The notes: generated by a model not told the origin, from the letters alone. A stretch of DNA of 64,000 nt from Hirsutella rhossiliensis (GCF_020360975.1 NW_025408678.1:2356001-2420000); one strand, 5' to 3'. Positions 22,306 to 32,253 are shown, counted from the stretch's first letter. Translations and numbers: made by a program.

Positions 22306-24341
22306 CTACTTGTCCTCCTCGGCCTGCTTCAGCTTGAGGGTCAAGCCGCCCCGGCCCTGGCTTACGTCGTACTGCCCTCCCAGCACCAGATCCTTGGCCA
22401 CCAGCTCCCTCGTGCGACCCAAGCTCTCAATGTCCGCGATTCTCTGGATCGTGTACTCGAGATGCTGTCGGAACCCGGGCTCGCCGCAAATGTCCCGCAA
22501 CGCGCGGTGCATGGGCACGCTGCTGGCGCGGACCTCGGCATGGCTGGTGATGCTGAAGAGGTTAAGGCTGTCCAGCTTGCGGATAAAGTCGCACCTCGTC
22601 ATGAGCTGCTGCGCAATGTGGAACGGGAAGGACGGCAGGATATGACCGCCCACATCATCGTACGTCTTGGCCATTTTCGACTCCCTGTCCACGAGGGCCT
22701 GAGCCAGCACCATGGCCGCCGCCTGTATATCCCACGCGCGGTTTCGCCCGCCGCCGTCAGCAAGCCCCTTTGCAAGGGACGGGGTTGTTTCTTACCGCCC
22801 ACTTTTGCTGGTCCATGACGTCGTCGTCCATTTCGGAGCCGAGGATCCAGCATTGGTTGAGCAACCACTTCTTCTCCGTGTCGATGATGTTGTCGCAGAT
22901 GGCCAGCATGTTCTTGCTCTTAGCCACGCGGTTGAGGAAGCTCAGCCGCCCACCGACCCGGTCGTAGACCTCCTCGAGCAAGGACTGGGAAGGGTTCTCG
23001 CAAAAATAGCGCCGGCGATACTTGCGCAGGGCGGTGATGGCCTGCTGCTTGGGCAGGTCAGTGACGGGCAGCACCTCCATGCGGGTGGCGAGCTGCTTGA
23101 AGCGCTCGTAGACCCAGTAGTCGTCCGAGTTGAAGACCATTGTGACGAGGTTAGCGGCGGCCCACTGCTCGGCGCGTTGCTGGAGCAGCTCGATGAGGTC
23201 TCTGCCGTCATCGTCGTTGCGGAGGAGGTGCATCTGGTTGAAGATGACGATGAGGGGCTTGCGGCGGGTGCGCAGCATGCGCATGGCCACCTTTTCGAGC
23301 TTGTTGAGGGCACGCTCAATGTCGAGCAGGGCCGTGGTGTCGCGGGGGCCTCGCTCGCTAAAGTAGCCGCCAATGTAGTCCTCGTGGAACTCGTAGTCGA
23401 GGGCTTTGCCAAGGCGGATGCGGACAATTTCGAGGTCGGCGTGGGCCTCGATCATGGAGATGCCGTCGCCGTCGACCTTGCGCATGGCCTCGATGATCAT
23501 GCTGCTCTTGCCGGTGCCCTTGTCGCCGATGATGAGGTAGTAGTGGCCGACCTCGCGGCCGCTCACAATGTCGTCGACGTGGCGCTGCTCGGGACGCTCG
23601 ACCCAGTGCTCGTCGGCCGACTTGTGGGCGTGGGGGGCGTCTTTGCCGATGGCGGCCAGCTCGAGGACGGGGTCTCCAGGCTCAAAGGCGCCCGTCATTT
23701 TCTCAAGGACGAGCATCTTGTAGCTCTTGTGGTAGAGGTAGCCGGCGGCGGCGAAGCCAACCCCGAGCACGAGGATCGAGGCAAACGTGGTGGCGGCGGC
23801 CTCGCCCATCCTGGCCAGGAGAGACGGCTGTGCCGACTTTGGGTCGCGGGCTGGGCCATTTCGAGGCTCGTTTTCTGTGCCCCTTGCTGTCAGTCGGCGG
23901 GTTCTCGTCGGTTTGGACTATTGATTGCGGATGTGTCATTCCACCACGGTGCGAGTGAGTGTGAGTTTGTGCATATAAGATGAGATACACATGGGTATCA
24001 AGACGACGACCCCAGAGCAGCAAACATGAGCGGGGACCGACAGCCAACGGATCCGAAGCAGGAAGCTGCTGTTTAGGCCAACCCGCAGACGTCGTCACGG
24101 CATGGGCTTCTGTCCACGCGTTCCCAGTGTGACAGAGGGCGCATGCACATTCGCGGCGGCAGCAACTGCTGGAGGATGAAGGTTTCGCAGGACCACGTCT
24201 GAGCACGAGCTTACCGTTGCTGCTTTCGGTTGTCTGCGACAAGAGGCAGCGGCCGCATGTGAAACGCCTTGGCAATGCGATGCCAGCGCGGGCAACATGA
24301 ATGCGACACGCGCCCTGGTGGAGTGGCCGCAGCATCATCAT
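22306..24341 (-). CDS. Mitochondrial membrane-anchored P-loop ATPase (ORC/STAND-like AAA+)
   Basis: Three exons, complement of 22306-22722, 22796-23874 and 24215-24341, give 540 residues in a continuous frame. The first exon encodes an Arg-rich, acid-free start (MMMLRPLHQGACRIHVARAG) like a mitochondrial presequence. A membrane helix follows near residues 70-90 (TTFASILVLGVGFAAAGYLY), then Walker A GDKGTGKSS at about 159-167. The strand LIVIFNQMHLL sits where Walker B belongs but ends in Asn-Gln rather than acids. The rest is helical, with a winged-helix-like end. This suggests an inner-membrane ATPase facing the matrix or intermembrane space. The substrate is unknown and I cannot place it in a named family. 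The 340-nt first intron is unusually long, so the N-terminal exon is the least certain part. Confidence 0.75.
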
Positions 24342-25104
24342 GGCCGCATCTCTCCCGGTGTCGGGCCCTCGAGTAGAGAATGGAAGGAGAAAAGGAGGCA
24401 AAGGCGATGGACGTTTGGCCAAGCAAAGAAGACGAGAGCTGTTCGGCTTTGTTCGATGGCGTCCAGGTCTGGAGCGTACAGTAGTTACACGCAAACAAAA
24501 CAGCTACGTATCTGGTTCTGGCGTGTGCACAGGTCGCGCTTTCCCTGGGACCGTAAATGACGCAACTCTTGTTTTGGTACCGTTAGGCTTGCTCATTGCT
24601 TTGTGGAGATGAGGGACAATTTAGCTGCGAAATTGCTGTACCTTGCTGGCCTCTTCATTTCGGTCTGCAGTCACGTGAACCAGCCGATGACCCCGACCCC
24701 GACAGAACGAAGCACCGTCTCCAGAGGTCATCGTGGCTGGACACCGTCGGCGGAACGAGCGACACAGCAGATGCGAAAACCGGATATCGTGCGTGCCAAG
24801 CTCACGAGCTGCCAACTATCTCGACTTGTCGCTGTCGTTGTCGCTGTCGCTGTCGCTGTCCTCGGCCACATGGTGTAGCTGCCTCGGGCGCACCAGTGTG
24901 CGAGAGAGAGGCTCAGGCGCCGACGAGGCTTGCCATGGCTGACAGCCTGATGAGCTGGCTACTGACACACCACCAGGCACGGCGTCAATCTCTTGCGTGT
25001 TTGCTGCCCGTCCTGTCGACGGCGAGCAGTCCTTTTGGGCAACCTTAGACGGTTGCCCGATGCAGTTAGCGCACTCGACAACGAACCAGTGGGTCTCCCG
25101 TCGG
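24342..25104. other. Intergenic with TGTCGC microsatellite
   Basis: Nothing coding is supported. An imperfect TGTCGC hexamer run lies at about 24827-24864 and creates short RC- or SD-repeat ORFs that are not genes. Confidence 0.6.
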
Positions 25105-25605
25105 CGTTGATTGTAATATACTTCAAGCGCTACCAACTCTGAGTGATCACCTCCGGAGGACCCAAGCAGGACTACGGAAAACAACCCCCCCGAAGGGGGG
25201 TGCGACGAGGCCGAAGGTCGAGGCGTGGATGTCACACTTACGACTCTTCAATCGAGCAACTACGTTCACAAGAGCACTCGACAAAGTGAAGAGGAGCACG
25301 TGTCCAACGGGCACGCGACGGACAATCAACACAATGCAGCAACTCACCGACAGACAAAGTACACAGACGGATTGAGTGGCATAGACACACAACACAACCT
25401 CACCCAGCCACTCAGTCCCAACACGTACTGTTCACCACACGACAACAACAACCAATCACAGCCTGGGCCACGACCGGAGGGAGTTTTGTATGAGCGGAGC
25501 GAGATCTGACGAGTGGAACGAGGAACTGGACGACTGGAGGGAGGACACTGGTACGAGCCTGGAGGGCGAAGTCGGTGTGTGACGGGAGGTCACGCATACC
25601 CCCGC
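25105..25605 (+). repeat. Left terminal common region (partial unit, iteron side)
   Basis: This matches the segment left of the other R stem-loops: an AAGCGCTACCA block, CACCTCCGGAGGAC, a CCCCCGAAGGGGG hairpin, TTCAATCGAG, a variant iteron CGTTCACAAG at 25263-25272, and ACGACTGGAGG near the end. It carries no gene, so the array begins with a part-unit. Confidence 0.7.
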
Positions 25606-25640
25606 GCCCCCTATATCCTTAAGTTTGGTTTATAGGGGGC
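25606..25640 (+). repeat. Stem-loop SL-R1
   Basis: Perfect arms GCCCCCTATA and TATAGGGGGC around TCCTTAAGTTTGGTT. The usual CTATTAC is changed to CTATATCC, so the nick-site hexamer TATTAC is lost here and in R2. Confidence 0.85.
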
Positions 25641-25852
25641 CATGGCACAACGGCCCAGTCACTAGGCAGATTGAACGCACGTGATTTACTGCAGTCATAG
25701 GCGGAAGCGACGGGGGGAGCGACGCAGTGCTAAGAGCGAATGAGCCTAGAGGGATCACGCCGTCCATGGAAAGACAGCTTGTGTAGCTTGCGTAACTTGC
25801 ATGTATCCACTACTGGCCGGGGCAGACGCCCGGACAGAATGACACCGGAGGG

Positions 25853-25859
25853 TATAAAG
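25853..25859 (+). promoter_or_regulatory. TATA box of R1 (Rep gene)
   Basis: GGTATAAAGCGGG lies about 20 bp downstream of the CCCGGACA palindrome. Transcription should start near 25885, past the ATG at 25876, which favours the ATG at 25960. Confidence 0.65.
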
Positions 25860-25959
25860 CGGGCAAGGTGCCCCAATGTTGAACTCGGATGAGTTGTCTC
25901 CCTTGAGTCTCGTTTCCTGCGTGGCAAAAGAGAGCGAGAGAGATAGAGAGAGAGGAACG

Positions 25960-27104
25960 ATGTCTTCCACCATGGAGGTTGATCCTCCTGCTAGTGATAG
26001 CGGTTATGAGTCTGTCGAGAGGGATGCTCGCGAGATCCCCGGAGTGACCGAGAAGCATCAAGACTTTGTGTTCCATGCAAACATGGCGTTTGTCACCTAC
26101 ACCCGCAGCCGGGTCGAAGACCCAGAGGAGTTCCACAGGTATCTACGAGAGTCGCTGGCGCCGAGCCTGCCACGGGTTAACCGCAGGACTGGACAGGCAG
26201 GAACAGTACAGGTCTACGGCTGCAAGGAACTGCATGAGGATGGCACTCCCCACTATCATGTGATGCTCAAGTTCGAGCCCCGCGTGCACTGGAGGAACGC
26301 CCGTGAAAAGTTCAGGGTCTGGATTGATGTAAAGGATGGTCGTGAGGTGGACACGACGTCGATCAACATTCACAAGAAGCCGGAGAACGAGACGCCTGCG
26401 TACTTCCTGCAGTGCGTGCAGGCTTATATCGCCAAGGGTGGCGACGTCTTTGGCGAGTGGATCGGTCCCAAGACGACGACGGCGTCGGAAAAAGACAAGT
26501 ACTTGGAGCAGGCGGTTGAGACGGAGTCCCGCGAGGAGGCGGAGACGCTGCTCAAGACGCATTTCAAGTCCTGGTGGGTACGTAACCATGCGAATTGCCA
26601 GGCTTTCTTGAGGACCAAGAAGGGTCCTTCTGCCAAACCCCATGCGCCTTCCTTTCCTCCCTTACCCTGGAAGGTGCCGAGAAGGTTGCTTCAGTGGCGG
26701 CAAAAGAACTTTGACGTGGCCCGGCTTGGTCGTCCGACATGTCTCGTCCACGGCGGTCGGCCCGCTCTGGCAAGACCGAGTGGGCTCTTTCCTTTGGTCG
26801 TCCAGCTCACATGACGGGTGAGTGGAATATGGATGAACTCATGAAGCCGGACATTACACATGTTGTCCTCAACGATATCAAGTTGAGGGCTTTTCCCTAC
26901 AAGCGTGACCTTGCTGGCTGTCAGGAGTACATCACCGCCACAGGCAAGTACCGCGAGCAGCGGACCATTCGCATGGGTATACCAGTCATCTGGACTTGTA
27001 ATGAGGACAATGATGTTACCAAGGACAAGGATATTGGTCAGTATTTGCTTGAGACAGCCGTGATTTATCGTGTGCCAAAGGGGAAGATGTTGTATGGGAA
27101 GTAG
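25960..27104 (+). pseudogene. rep: CRESS-DNA Rep (genomovirus/geminivirus-like HUH nuclease-SF3 helicase), frameshifted
   Basis: From the ATG at 25960 the nuclease motifs occur in order: motif I FVTYTRS (44-50), motif II HYH (98-100), a GRS-like stretch (about 117-140), and motif III YIAK with the catalytic Tyr156. The helicase half continues in another frame from about 26766: Walker A ending RSGKTEW, motif B VVLNDI, KYREQRTIRMG, and motif C VIWTCNED, ending at 27104. Rep nicks the origin loop, joins ends and unwinds DNA in rolling-circle replication. The order and spacing are those of Geplafuvirales, closest in style to genomoviruses that infect fungi. Frame one runs past Walker A out of phase, and no GT-AG intron bridges the break, so this looks like a small indel between about 26745 and 26766. 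The ORF also extends upstream to 25876, but that lies before the expected transcription start. Confidence 0.88.
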
Positions 27105-27158
27105 ATACAAATCGAGAAGATGCATTGTTGTGACACCGCCAGCATCGTAGATCAAAAT

Positions 27159-27316
27159 CGTTTACAAGCTCACCACATTGCCCCGGCTACCACCCTTCAT
27201 CTCCAACCCACTCATGACTATGGAATCAATCCCCCGCAGGGGGTGCGACCGAGCCGAAGGTTCGGGCGTGGAGAGCCACGCTCAACCATCTTCGATTCAG
27301 TAGACACGTTTACAAG
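27159..27316 (+). repeat. Iterons of the R1/R2 common region
   Basis: CGTTTACAAG occurs at 27159-27168 and 27307-27316, the second next to a TTCGATTCAG block. These are candidate Rep-binding direct repeats. Confidence 0.6.
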
Positions 27317-27622
27317 CCGGTCTTCACGCGACAGGAGGAGCAACCGAAGGGCGACGGACACAAACACGACAACTTGCACACACAAACCCCAAACACATGC
27401 TGGGCCCACGAGCGGAGCGAGTTGAGACGACCGGAGGGAGGAACTGCCCTTGAGTGGAACGAAAGGGTACACGCCTGGAGGGCGGGTGGACTGTGTGACG
27501 GGAGGCCACGAGCGGAGCGAGTTCTGTCTGAGCCGGAGGCGAGATTGACGACTGGAGGGAAGTCAGAGGTACCGAGCAGGCGGCGAGGGACTAGTAAAGG
27601 GACGGAGTCACTTCTACTCTTG

Positions 27623-27659
27623 GGCCCCCTATATCCTTAAGTTTGGTTTATAGGGGGCC
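27623..27659 (+). repeat. Stem-loop SL-R2
   Basis: 11-bp arms GGCCCCCTATA and TATAGGGGGCC, with the same ATATCC loop change as SL-R1. Confidence 0.85.
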
Positions 27660-28240
27660 ATGGCACAACGGCCCAGCCCATAGACACCTTTCACGCACGT
27701 GATTGAGTGTGGTACTAGCACGGATGGACGGGACGGGAAGAAGTGAGTCATAAGAGACAGCTCGACAGGGGGGAGAGGGTCACGTTTCGATTGGATAGCT
27801 TCCACGTAGTGGTTGCATAGCCAGTTGCAGAGATGGACGGGGTGGCAACCCGGACATGGGTGGGGACCCCACAGAGAACGGAGTGTTTAAAGGGCTTGAT
27901 GCCCGCCCACCTTCTTTCGACAAAACCTGGCAAGGTTTCTTCTTCTCAACTCGTACACAGAGTTCCACTGGTTGGTCGTTGAGGAGCAACGCAAATGGGC
28001 ACATTGGCAACATCGACCCGATCTATCACGAGACGTGATTCCTCAGGGACACTGGTAAGGTCCGATCCTCCTGATTACATTTCCCAAGTGCAGTGCACCG
28101 CACGGAGACACGGGAGGGGATTCCCTTTGGTTAGACCGAGAGTCGCCAGCTCTCTTGTGCCAGAGATCTTTGCTTACTGCTGATGCAGAGCATAACGGAG
28201 TGGACCTTGCATTTCGTTGTCAAAGCACGGAGTAGCGGGC

Positions 28241-28759
28241 ATGGAGCCCTCTCCATCCTCGGCTTCGTCTTCTCCCAAGGCAGGGTCTGCAACCTGCTTT
28301 TGCTGTCCTCATCCAGCGTGCGCCCGCTTGAAGGGGCGTCAGTGGTGTCGCCACTGGTTCTTTGTCCGATGGGTGGCATCGGATCATGCAATGCCTTCGG
28401 AGATGGTGCAACGCTTACGCGCACGTCTGAAGAAACACGGGTTTCGCTTCTGTGCCTCCCGCAGTGGTACGGGCGTCTATGATATCCTGATAAGAGTAGA
28501 GTCCGAGGGGGGATTGGACTCGGCATCGACGCTTTTGCCCGACCGGGGGGACGTCGAATTCGACTTCAGGCTGAGCCGTGCATGGTGTATGGCCTGTTGC
28601 GAAGATTCTATCAAGTGGGACGCGAAGGCATGGATGCTTGCTGTAAGAGACGGCATCGATGAGGTCGTCTTTGGGGACACGACATTGAGCGGGGAGCTGC
28701 ACCGTGATATTGACCAGGAAGGTCTGTGGGTCCCGGGCTACACGATCATACAGCGTTAG
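28241..28759 (+). CDS. Array family-B protein (unrecognised, Cys/Trp-rich)
   Basis: A 172-residue product from the ATG at 28241, intact. I do not recognise it. Visible features are MEPSPSS at the start, a Cys/His cluster TCFCCPH, WCRHWFFVRW, an AMPSEM helix, TGVYDIL, then SRAWCMACCEDSIKWD and VVFGDTTL near the end. The same features in the same order occur in unit F7 on the other strand (MEPT, TCSCCTH, EWC, FLRW, AMSLDM, TGAYEAL, then SRVWRLRCCWDAVQWD and VVLGETDL). Conservation of protein features between otherwise diverged units argues that it was a real gene of the element. The Cys pairs could bind zinc. It stands where a multipartite virus would carry a capsid or accessory gene, but nothing shows which. 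Confidence 0.6.
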   Translation: MEPSPSSASSSPKAGSATCFCCPHPACARLKGRQWCRHWFFVRWVASDHAMPSEMVQRLRARLKKHGFRFCASRSGTGVYDILIRVESEGGLDSASTLLPDRGDVEFDFRLSRAWCMACCEDSIKWDAKAWMLAVRDGIDEVVFGDTTLSGELHRDIDQEGLWVPGYTIIQR

Positions 28760-29116
28760 TCCCTAGGCTTCGCGTCTTTTACAGCCTCTGTCTGTCCTCC
28801 CGTCCAGCTGAGCTTTCTTTCGTGAGCACCATCCAAACATGGCGGGTGAAGTGTTTTCCTCTCTGAGAACGGCGGACAACGCGTGGGGAAGCCCCCCACC
28901 TGCCTAATCGAGACCTCAGAATAGCATCACCTTCTACGCGGTCGGTCAAGAACAGACTATGCTATGCACGAGACAAGAGGCTGGAGTGCTGGATACGACA
29001 CTTGAGTGACGATGCCATCGCTTGGGTTCAAGATGTATGCGTAGACAATAGAGACTTGATTTGCGTACGGGACGCATGAATCTGTGATTGTACTGTATCC
29101 TAGATATATCTCCACA

Positions 29117-29147
29117 CGTTTACAAGAACACCCAATCCGTTTACAAG
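29117..29147 (+). repeat. Iteron pair of the R2/R3 common region
   Basis: CGTTTACAAG at 29117-29126 and, after a change from A to C before it, at 29138-29147. The two are 21 bp apart, start to start. Confidence 0.65.
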
Positions 29148-29522
29148 GGAATGATACTCCAAGCGCTACCACCTCTCACCCTCAATCCCTTCATGGATAC
29201 GAACACAACCCCGAAGGTGCGCACGCGCCGGGGCGGGTGTGAAGATCCACACTGAAGAATCTTCAATCAAGTACAGCGTTCACACGACAGTAGATACAGG
29301 ACAAAGAGGAGCGAGCATCCGTGAGGGTGCGCGACGGACAAAGAATAATGTGTAAGCAAGATGAACAGCTTTCTGAAAGTCACTGGCACGCATACAAGCA
29401 ATACAAACAGTACCTCCCCAACACAAATGGGCCACGACGAGGGACGAGTCGACCCCTTGACCGGAGGAAAGGTACCGCAGCGGACGCGAGGATTGTATGT
29501 GACGGAGGTCACTCTGTGCTTC

Positions 29523-29558
29523 GGCCCCCTATTACTTAAGTTTGGTTTATAGGGGGCC
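29523..29558 (+). repeat. Stem-loop SL-R3
   Basis: Perfect 10-bp arms GGCCCCCTAT and ATAGGGGGCC, loop TACTTAAGTTTGGTTT. TATTAC spans the arm-loop border. Confidence 0.9.
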
Positions 29559-29761
29559 TCTGCTCCATGGCCCAGTCTTTAGACACCTTTCACGCACGTG
29601 ATTGAGTGTAGTACTAAATTGAAGCGACCGGGGGAAGCTCAATCGTCATAAGCACCAATCAGAGGGACGAAGGATGGTACGTCACAAAGTGCTGGTTACG
29701 TAGTTTCCTTGCACCCCACACTTGGACGGGTGCTGCACCCGGACACAACAGACACCAGAGG

Positions 29762-29768
29762 TATAAAG
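29762..29768 (+). promoter_or_regulatory. TATA box of R3
   Basis: GGTATAAAGAGGGG lies about 20 bp after the CGGG...CCCGGA palindrome. Confidence 0.6.
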
Positions 29769-30271
29769 AGGGGCCTCGCCCACACACAGGACACTGGATT
29801 GTTCTGCTTTCCACCTACACACTCAACCCAGCGGTTGACATTCGCTTGTCTAAGCACGGACACGATGGAATAGCACCCACGGATCTAGGAGAGTGGTCCA
29901 CTCCTCCACTACGTGCACGCTGCGCGCTGCACTCGCTCTGTCATTCCCGGAGAGGGTATGTATTGGTATCCAGGCTGGATATGGACAGATTGGTTCTGTC
30001 CTTTTCAGGCGAACCGTGTTCGTCAAACGGCAAAGCAAAGCAGTACGTGACTGGGAAGGAACAGTCGGAATGAAGCGACAGGAGAAGCAAAAAGGGAAAA
30101 GGAGACGGGAAACAGGGGAGGTGATACCCTGCCGGCGGCCCTTTGGGTCCTCGGCTGCGCCTCGCTCGGAAGCCTTCTCGTGAGAAAAGGGCTGGACAAG
30201 TGTCCACTGCACTCCCACTGCGCCCTGCACGGGCTCCGTTTACCGTTTGCTCCCGGGGAAAATTCTTGAAC

Positions 30272-30700
30272 ATGCGTTCAACACCGCAAGGGTGTCTCAC
30301 TGACGGCGTCACCACGGACAGAGACCATGGAGTCGATCTCATGACGGATATTCTTTTGACCCGTGAGGGTTTCAAGGCAACGGCCCTTGTCGCACTTCTC
30401 TTTACGAGGCGGTAAAGGCTTCCTTGCTCGACTTACATTCGATATGCTTTGTCTATGTTCCGCGGAACGGTGAAGCGCGAAGCAGCGGAGGCTCTGGTCA
30501 ATGACCGCTTGGACGCCCGGAGGGGCACGAGAGTCAAAGCCGCGGAGGACTGGATTGCCTTGGGGCGTACTCTTACGAAGTACTCGGTCATTGTTTGTAC
30601 AACCCTCCCACCCAAGCACGGAGACACCCACCACGCAACAGATACATGCAGCAGCGCATTGGTCCGGCCACATCGCATCTTTGACACCCCGCCTGCCTAA
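30272..30700 (+). pseudogene. Array family-C gene remnant
   Basis: The ATG at 30272 opens MRSTPQGCLTDG and stops at 30415. A second frame with MSMFRGTVKREAAEAL runs 30449-30700. The start resembles the F3 gene (MRSTTPAGVSLERS) at both DNA and protein level, so this is probably a broken copy. Function unknown. Confidence 0.4.
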
Positions 30701-31007
30701 ACCAGTGCTGGGATAGCTTCACTTCCTTGTGCACAGGTAGACTCAACCGTGCAGGATGAGCAACAAGCCCTTGGACATACATTGTAGACCAAGCAAGTGA
30801 CGGCAAGAACGCAAGGAGTATAGTAGCAGTGCACGAAGATAATTGATTTGACCTGGATGAGGTCACCAGGCTACCGACTGATCCCTCACGGTGAAGTGAT
30901 GTGGTGAACTTCTCCATGCGTTGACAAGAGAGCCACCCCACGTACTGTATCCCACTCACCCGGCTACGCATCAACACCCACGGACAAACATCGTAGACTC
31001 CCACCCT

Positions 31008-31187
31008 CGTTTACAAGTATTCCCAATACGTTTACAAGTAGTAGTCACTGCCCCGGCTACAGACAACCATCTCCAATCCCCTTCCGAGATACGAACACAA
31101 CCCCCCCGAAGGGGGGTGCGCACGCGCCGTAGGGGCGGGTGTGGATGAGATACTCACGACTCTTCAATTGAGTGAGACGTTTACAAG
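31008..31187 (+). repeat. Iteron triplet of the R3/R4 common region
   Basis: CGTTTACAAG at 31008-31017 and 31029-31038 (21 bp apart, as in R2) and again at 31178-31187 directly after TTCAATTGAGTGAGA. A CCCCCCGAAGGGGGG palindrome lies between them. Confidence 0.7.
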
Positions 31188-31445
31188 AACATCGACACAA
31201 GACGAGCACTCTTGACGGAGCAAGCGTCCACCGGGCGCGCGATGGAACAAGACACACCACACATCTACACCTGCTCACACACACCCAGGTCACTCCGCCA
31301 TACAAGCACACGGACAAAATACACACTGGGCCCGCGACGGGACGGAGCATGTCTGAGCGGAGCGAGTCTTTGCACGACTGGAGGAGTCAAAGGTACCGCA
31401 GCTGGAGGCGAGGATTGTGAGAGGACGGAGTCACTCGGACACCCA

Positions 31446-31479
31446 GGCCCCTATTACTTAAGTTTGGTTTATAGGGGCC
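31446..31479 (+). repeat. Stem-loop SL-R4, symmetrically shortened
   Basis: Arms GGCCCCTAT and ATAGGGGCC: each arm has lost one base relative to the other copies, and pairing stays perfect. The loop is unchanged. Confidence 0.85.
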
Positions 31480-31590
31480 ATGGCACAACGGCCCAGCCCA
31501 TAGACAGCATGAACGCACGTGATTGACTGTGGTCCTAGCAGTGTTGGACTGGAGGGGAGATACTGAGTCATAAGAGGCAATCAGACGGGA
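31446..31590 (+). mobile_element. Array unit R4, truncated to about 145 bp
   Basis: SL-R4 and the ACGCACGTGATTGACTG motif (about 31515) are kept. The palindrome, TATA box and gene are missing. Near 31590 it runs into the 3' part of unit F1 in opposite orientation. Confidence 0.6.
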
Positions 31591-32006
31591 GGGATGAGCC
31601 GCAGCACTGGCAAGCGCAGGCGACGCAGTCCAGATCCGCATACTTAGATGGGAATAACACCTTGTCCTCCCAAGGCAATGAGGCGGGCGATGCACATCCC
31701 GTCGGCTCGGTCTGCGAGTAGAAAGACTGCCACGAGTCCATGATGAGTCTCCACCGGACCGCGTCCTGTTCTATGGAGACTAAGGCAAGCTCAGCCAAGA
31801 GCAATGTTTCCAGGGAGAAAAGTCGGGTGGTCCCTTGACCAGAACGCTCCCACGCAGATCAACTCGATAAGACGAGTTCAAGGTACGATTCCACTGAGAA
31901 TTCGTCGCTTCGTCCGTGCTTCTGTGCGGCACTTCGTAAAATACCTTACAACAAAGAAGAAACCTTTCTCAGGTTTGATGGAAAATGAGCGGGCGCCTCG
32001 ACCCTT

Positions 32007-32013
32007 CTTTATA
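32007..32013 (-). promoter_or_regulatory. TATA box of F1
   Basis: Minus-strand GGTATAAAGAAGGG, downstream of the CCCGGACA palindrome. Confidence 0.55.
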
Positions 32014-32217
32014 CCTCCCGTGAGTTGTTGTCCGGGTTGCACCAACCCGGCCATGTGTGGAGCAGTCGTGGAAGCTGCGCAACCCGACCAAGTGTGACGT
32101 ACCATGTTCTCTCCGCTCCATTGGTTCTTATGACTCACTTCTTTCCCCCCTGTCAATCCGTGCTAGTACTACAGTCATACTAACGTAAGCTGTCTATGGG
32201 CTGGGCCGTTGTGCCAT

Positions 32218-32253
32218 GGCCCCCTATAAACCAAACTTAAGTAATAGGGGGCC
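32218..32253 (-). repeat. Stem-loop SL-F1
   Basis: Perfect 10-bp arms, loop AAACCAAACTTAAGTA (reverse complement of the R loop). The flank to its right is identical to that of SL-F6 for about 170-190 bp. Confidence 0.9.

Larger units (their letters stand above)
25606..27622 (+). mobile_element. Array unit R1, carries the Rep gene
   Basis: SL-R1 is followed by ACGCACGTGATT (25674-25685), the GCCGGGG...CCCGGACA palindrome (about 25815-25836), TATAAAG at 25853-25859, the Rep gene (25960-27104), and iterons at 27159-27168 and 27307-27316. Length to the next stem-loop is 2018 bp, the longest unit and close to a genomovirus genome. Confidence 0.75.
27623..29522 (+). mobile_element. Array unit R2, carries an intact family-B gene
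   Basis: SL-R2 is followed by ACGCACGTGATTG (about 27694), CAACCCGGACA (about 27846-27856), a weak TATA (TTTAAAG, 27886-27892), the family-B gene, and iterons at 29117 and 29138. Interval 1900 bp. Confidence 0.7.
29523..31445 (+). mobile_element. Array unit R3, gene decayed
   Basis: It has the CACGTGATTGAGTG motif (29596), GGACGGGTGCTGCACCCGGA (29724-29743), TATAAAG at 29762-29768, a broken gene region (29846-30700), and iterons at 31008, 31029 and 31178. Interval 1923 bp. At 29846 the leader TTGTCTAAGCACGGA resembles R2, but the family-B ATG is replaced by ATA. Confidence 0.65.
31591..32253 (-). mobile_element. Array unit F1, truncated, head to head with R4
   Basis: Read leftward from SL-F1: GCCGGG...CCCGGACA (32036-32053), TATAAAG at 32007-32013 (minus), a leader, then a short reading frame (31568-31804, minus) with DAVRWRLIMDSW that faintly resembles the DAVQWD...W part of family B. 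The unit has no iteron region, so it was cut when it met R4. Confidence 0.55.

Noticed and set aside
24596..25048. ORFs with RCRCRC or DSDSDS runs
   Set aside because: Produced by the TGTCGC microsatellite.
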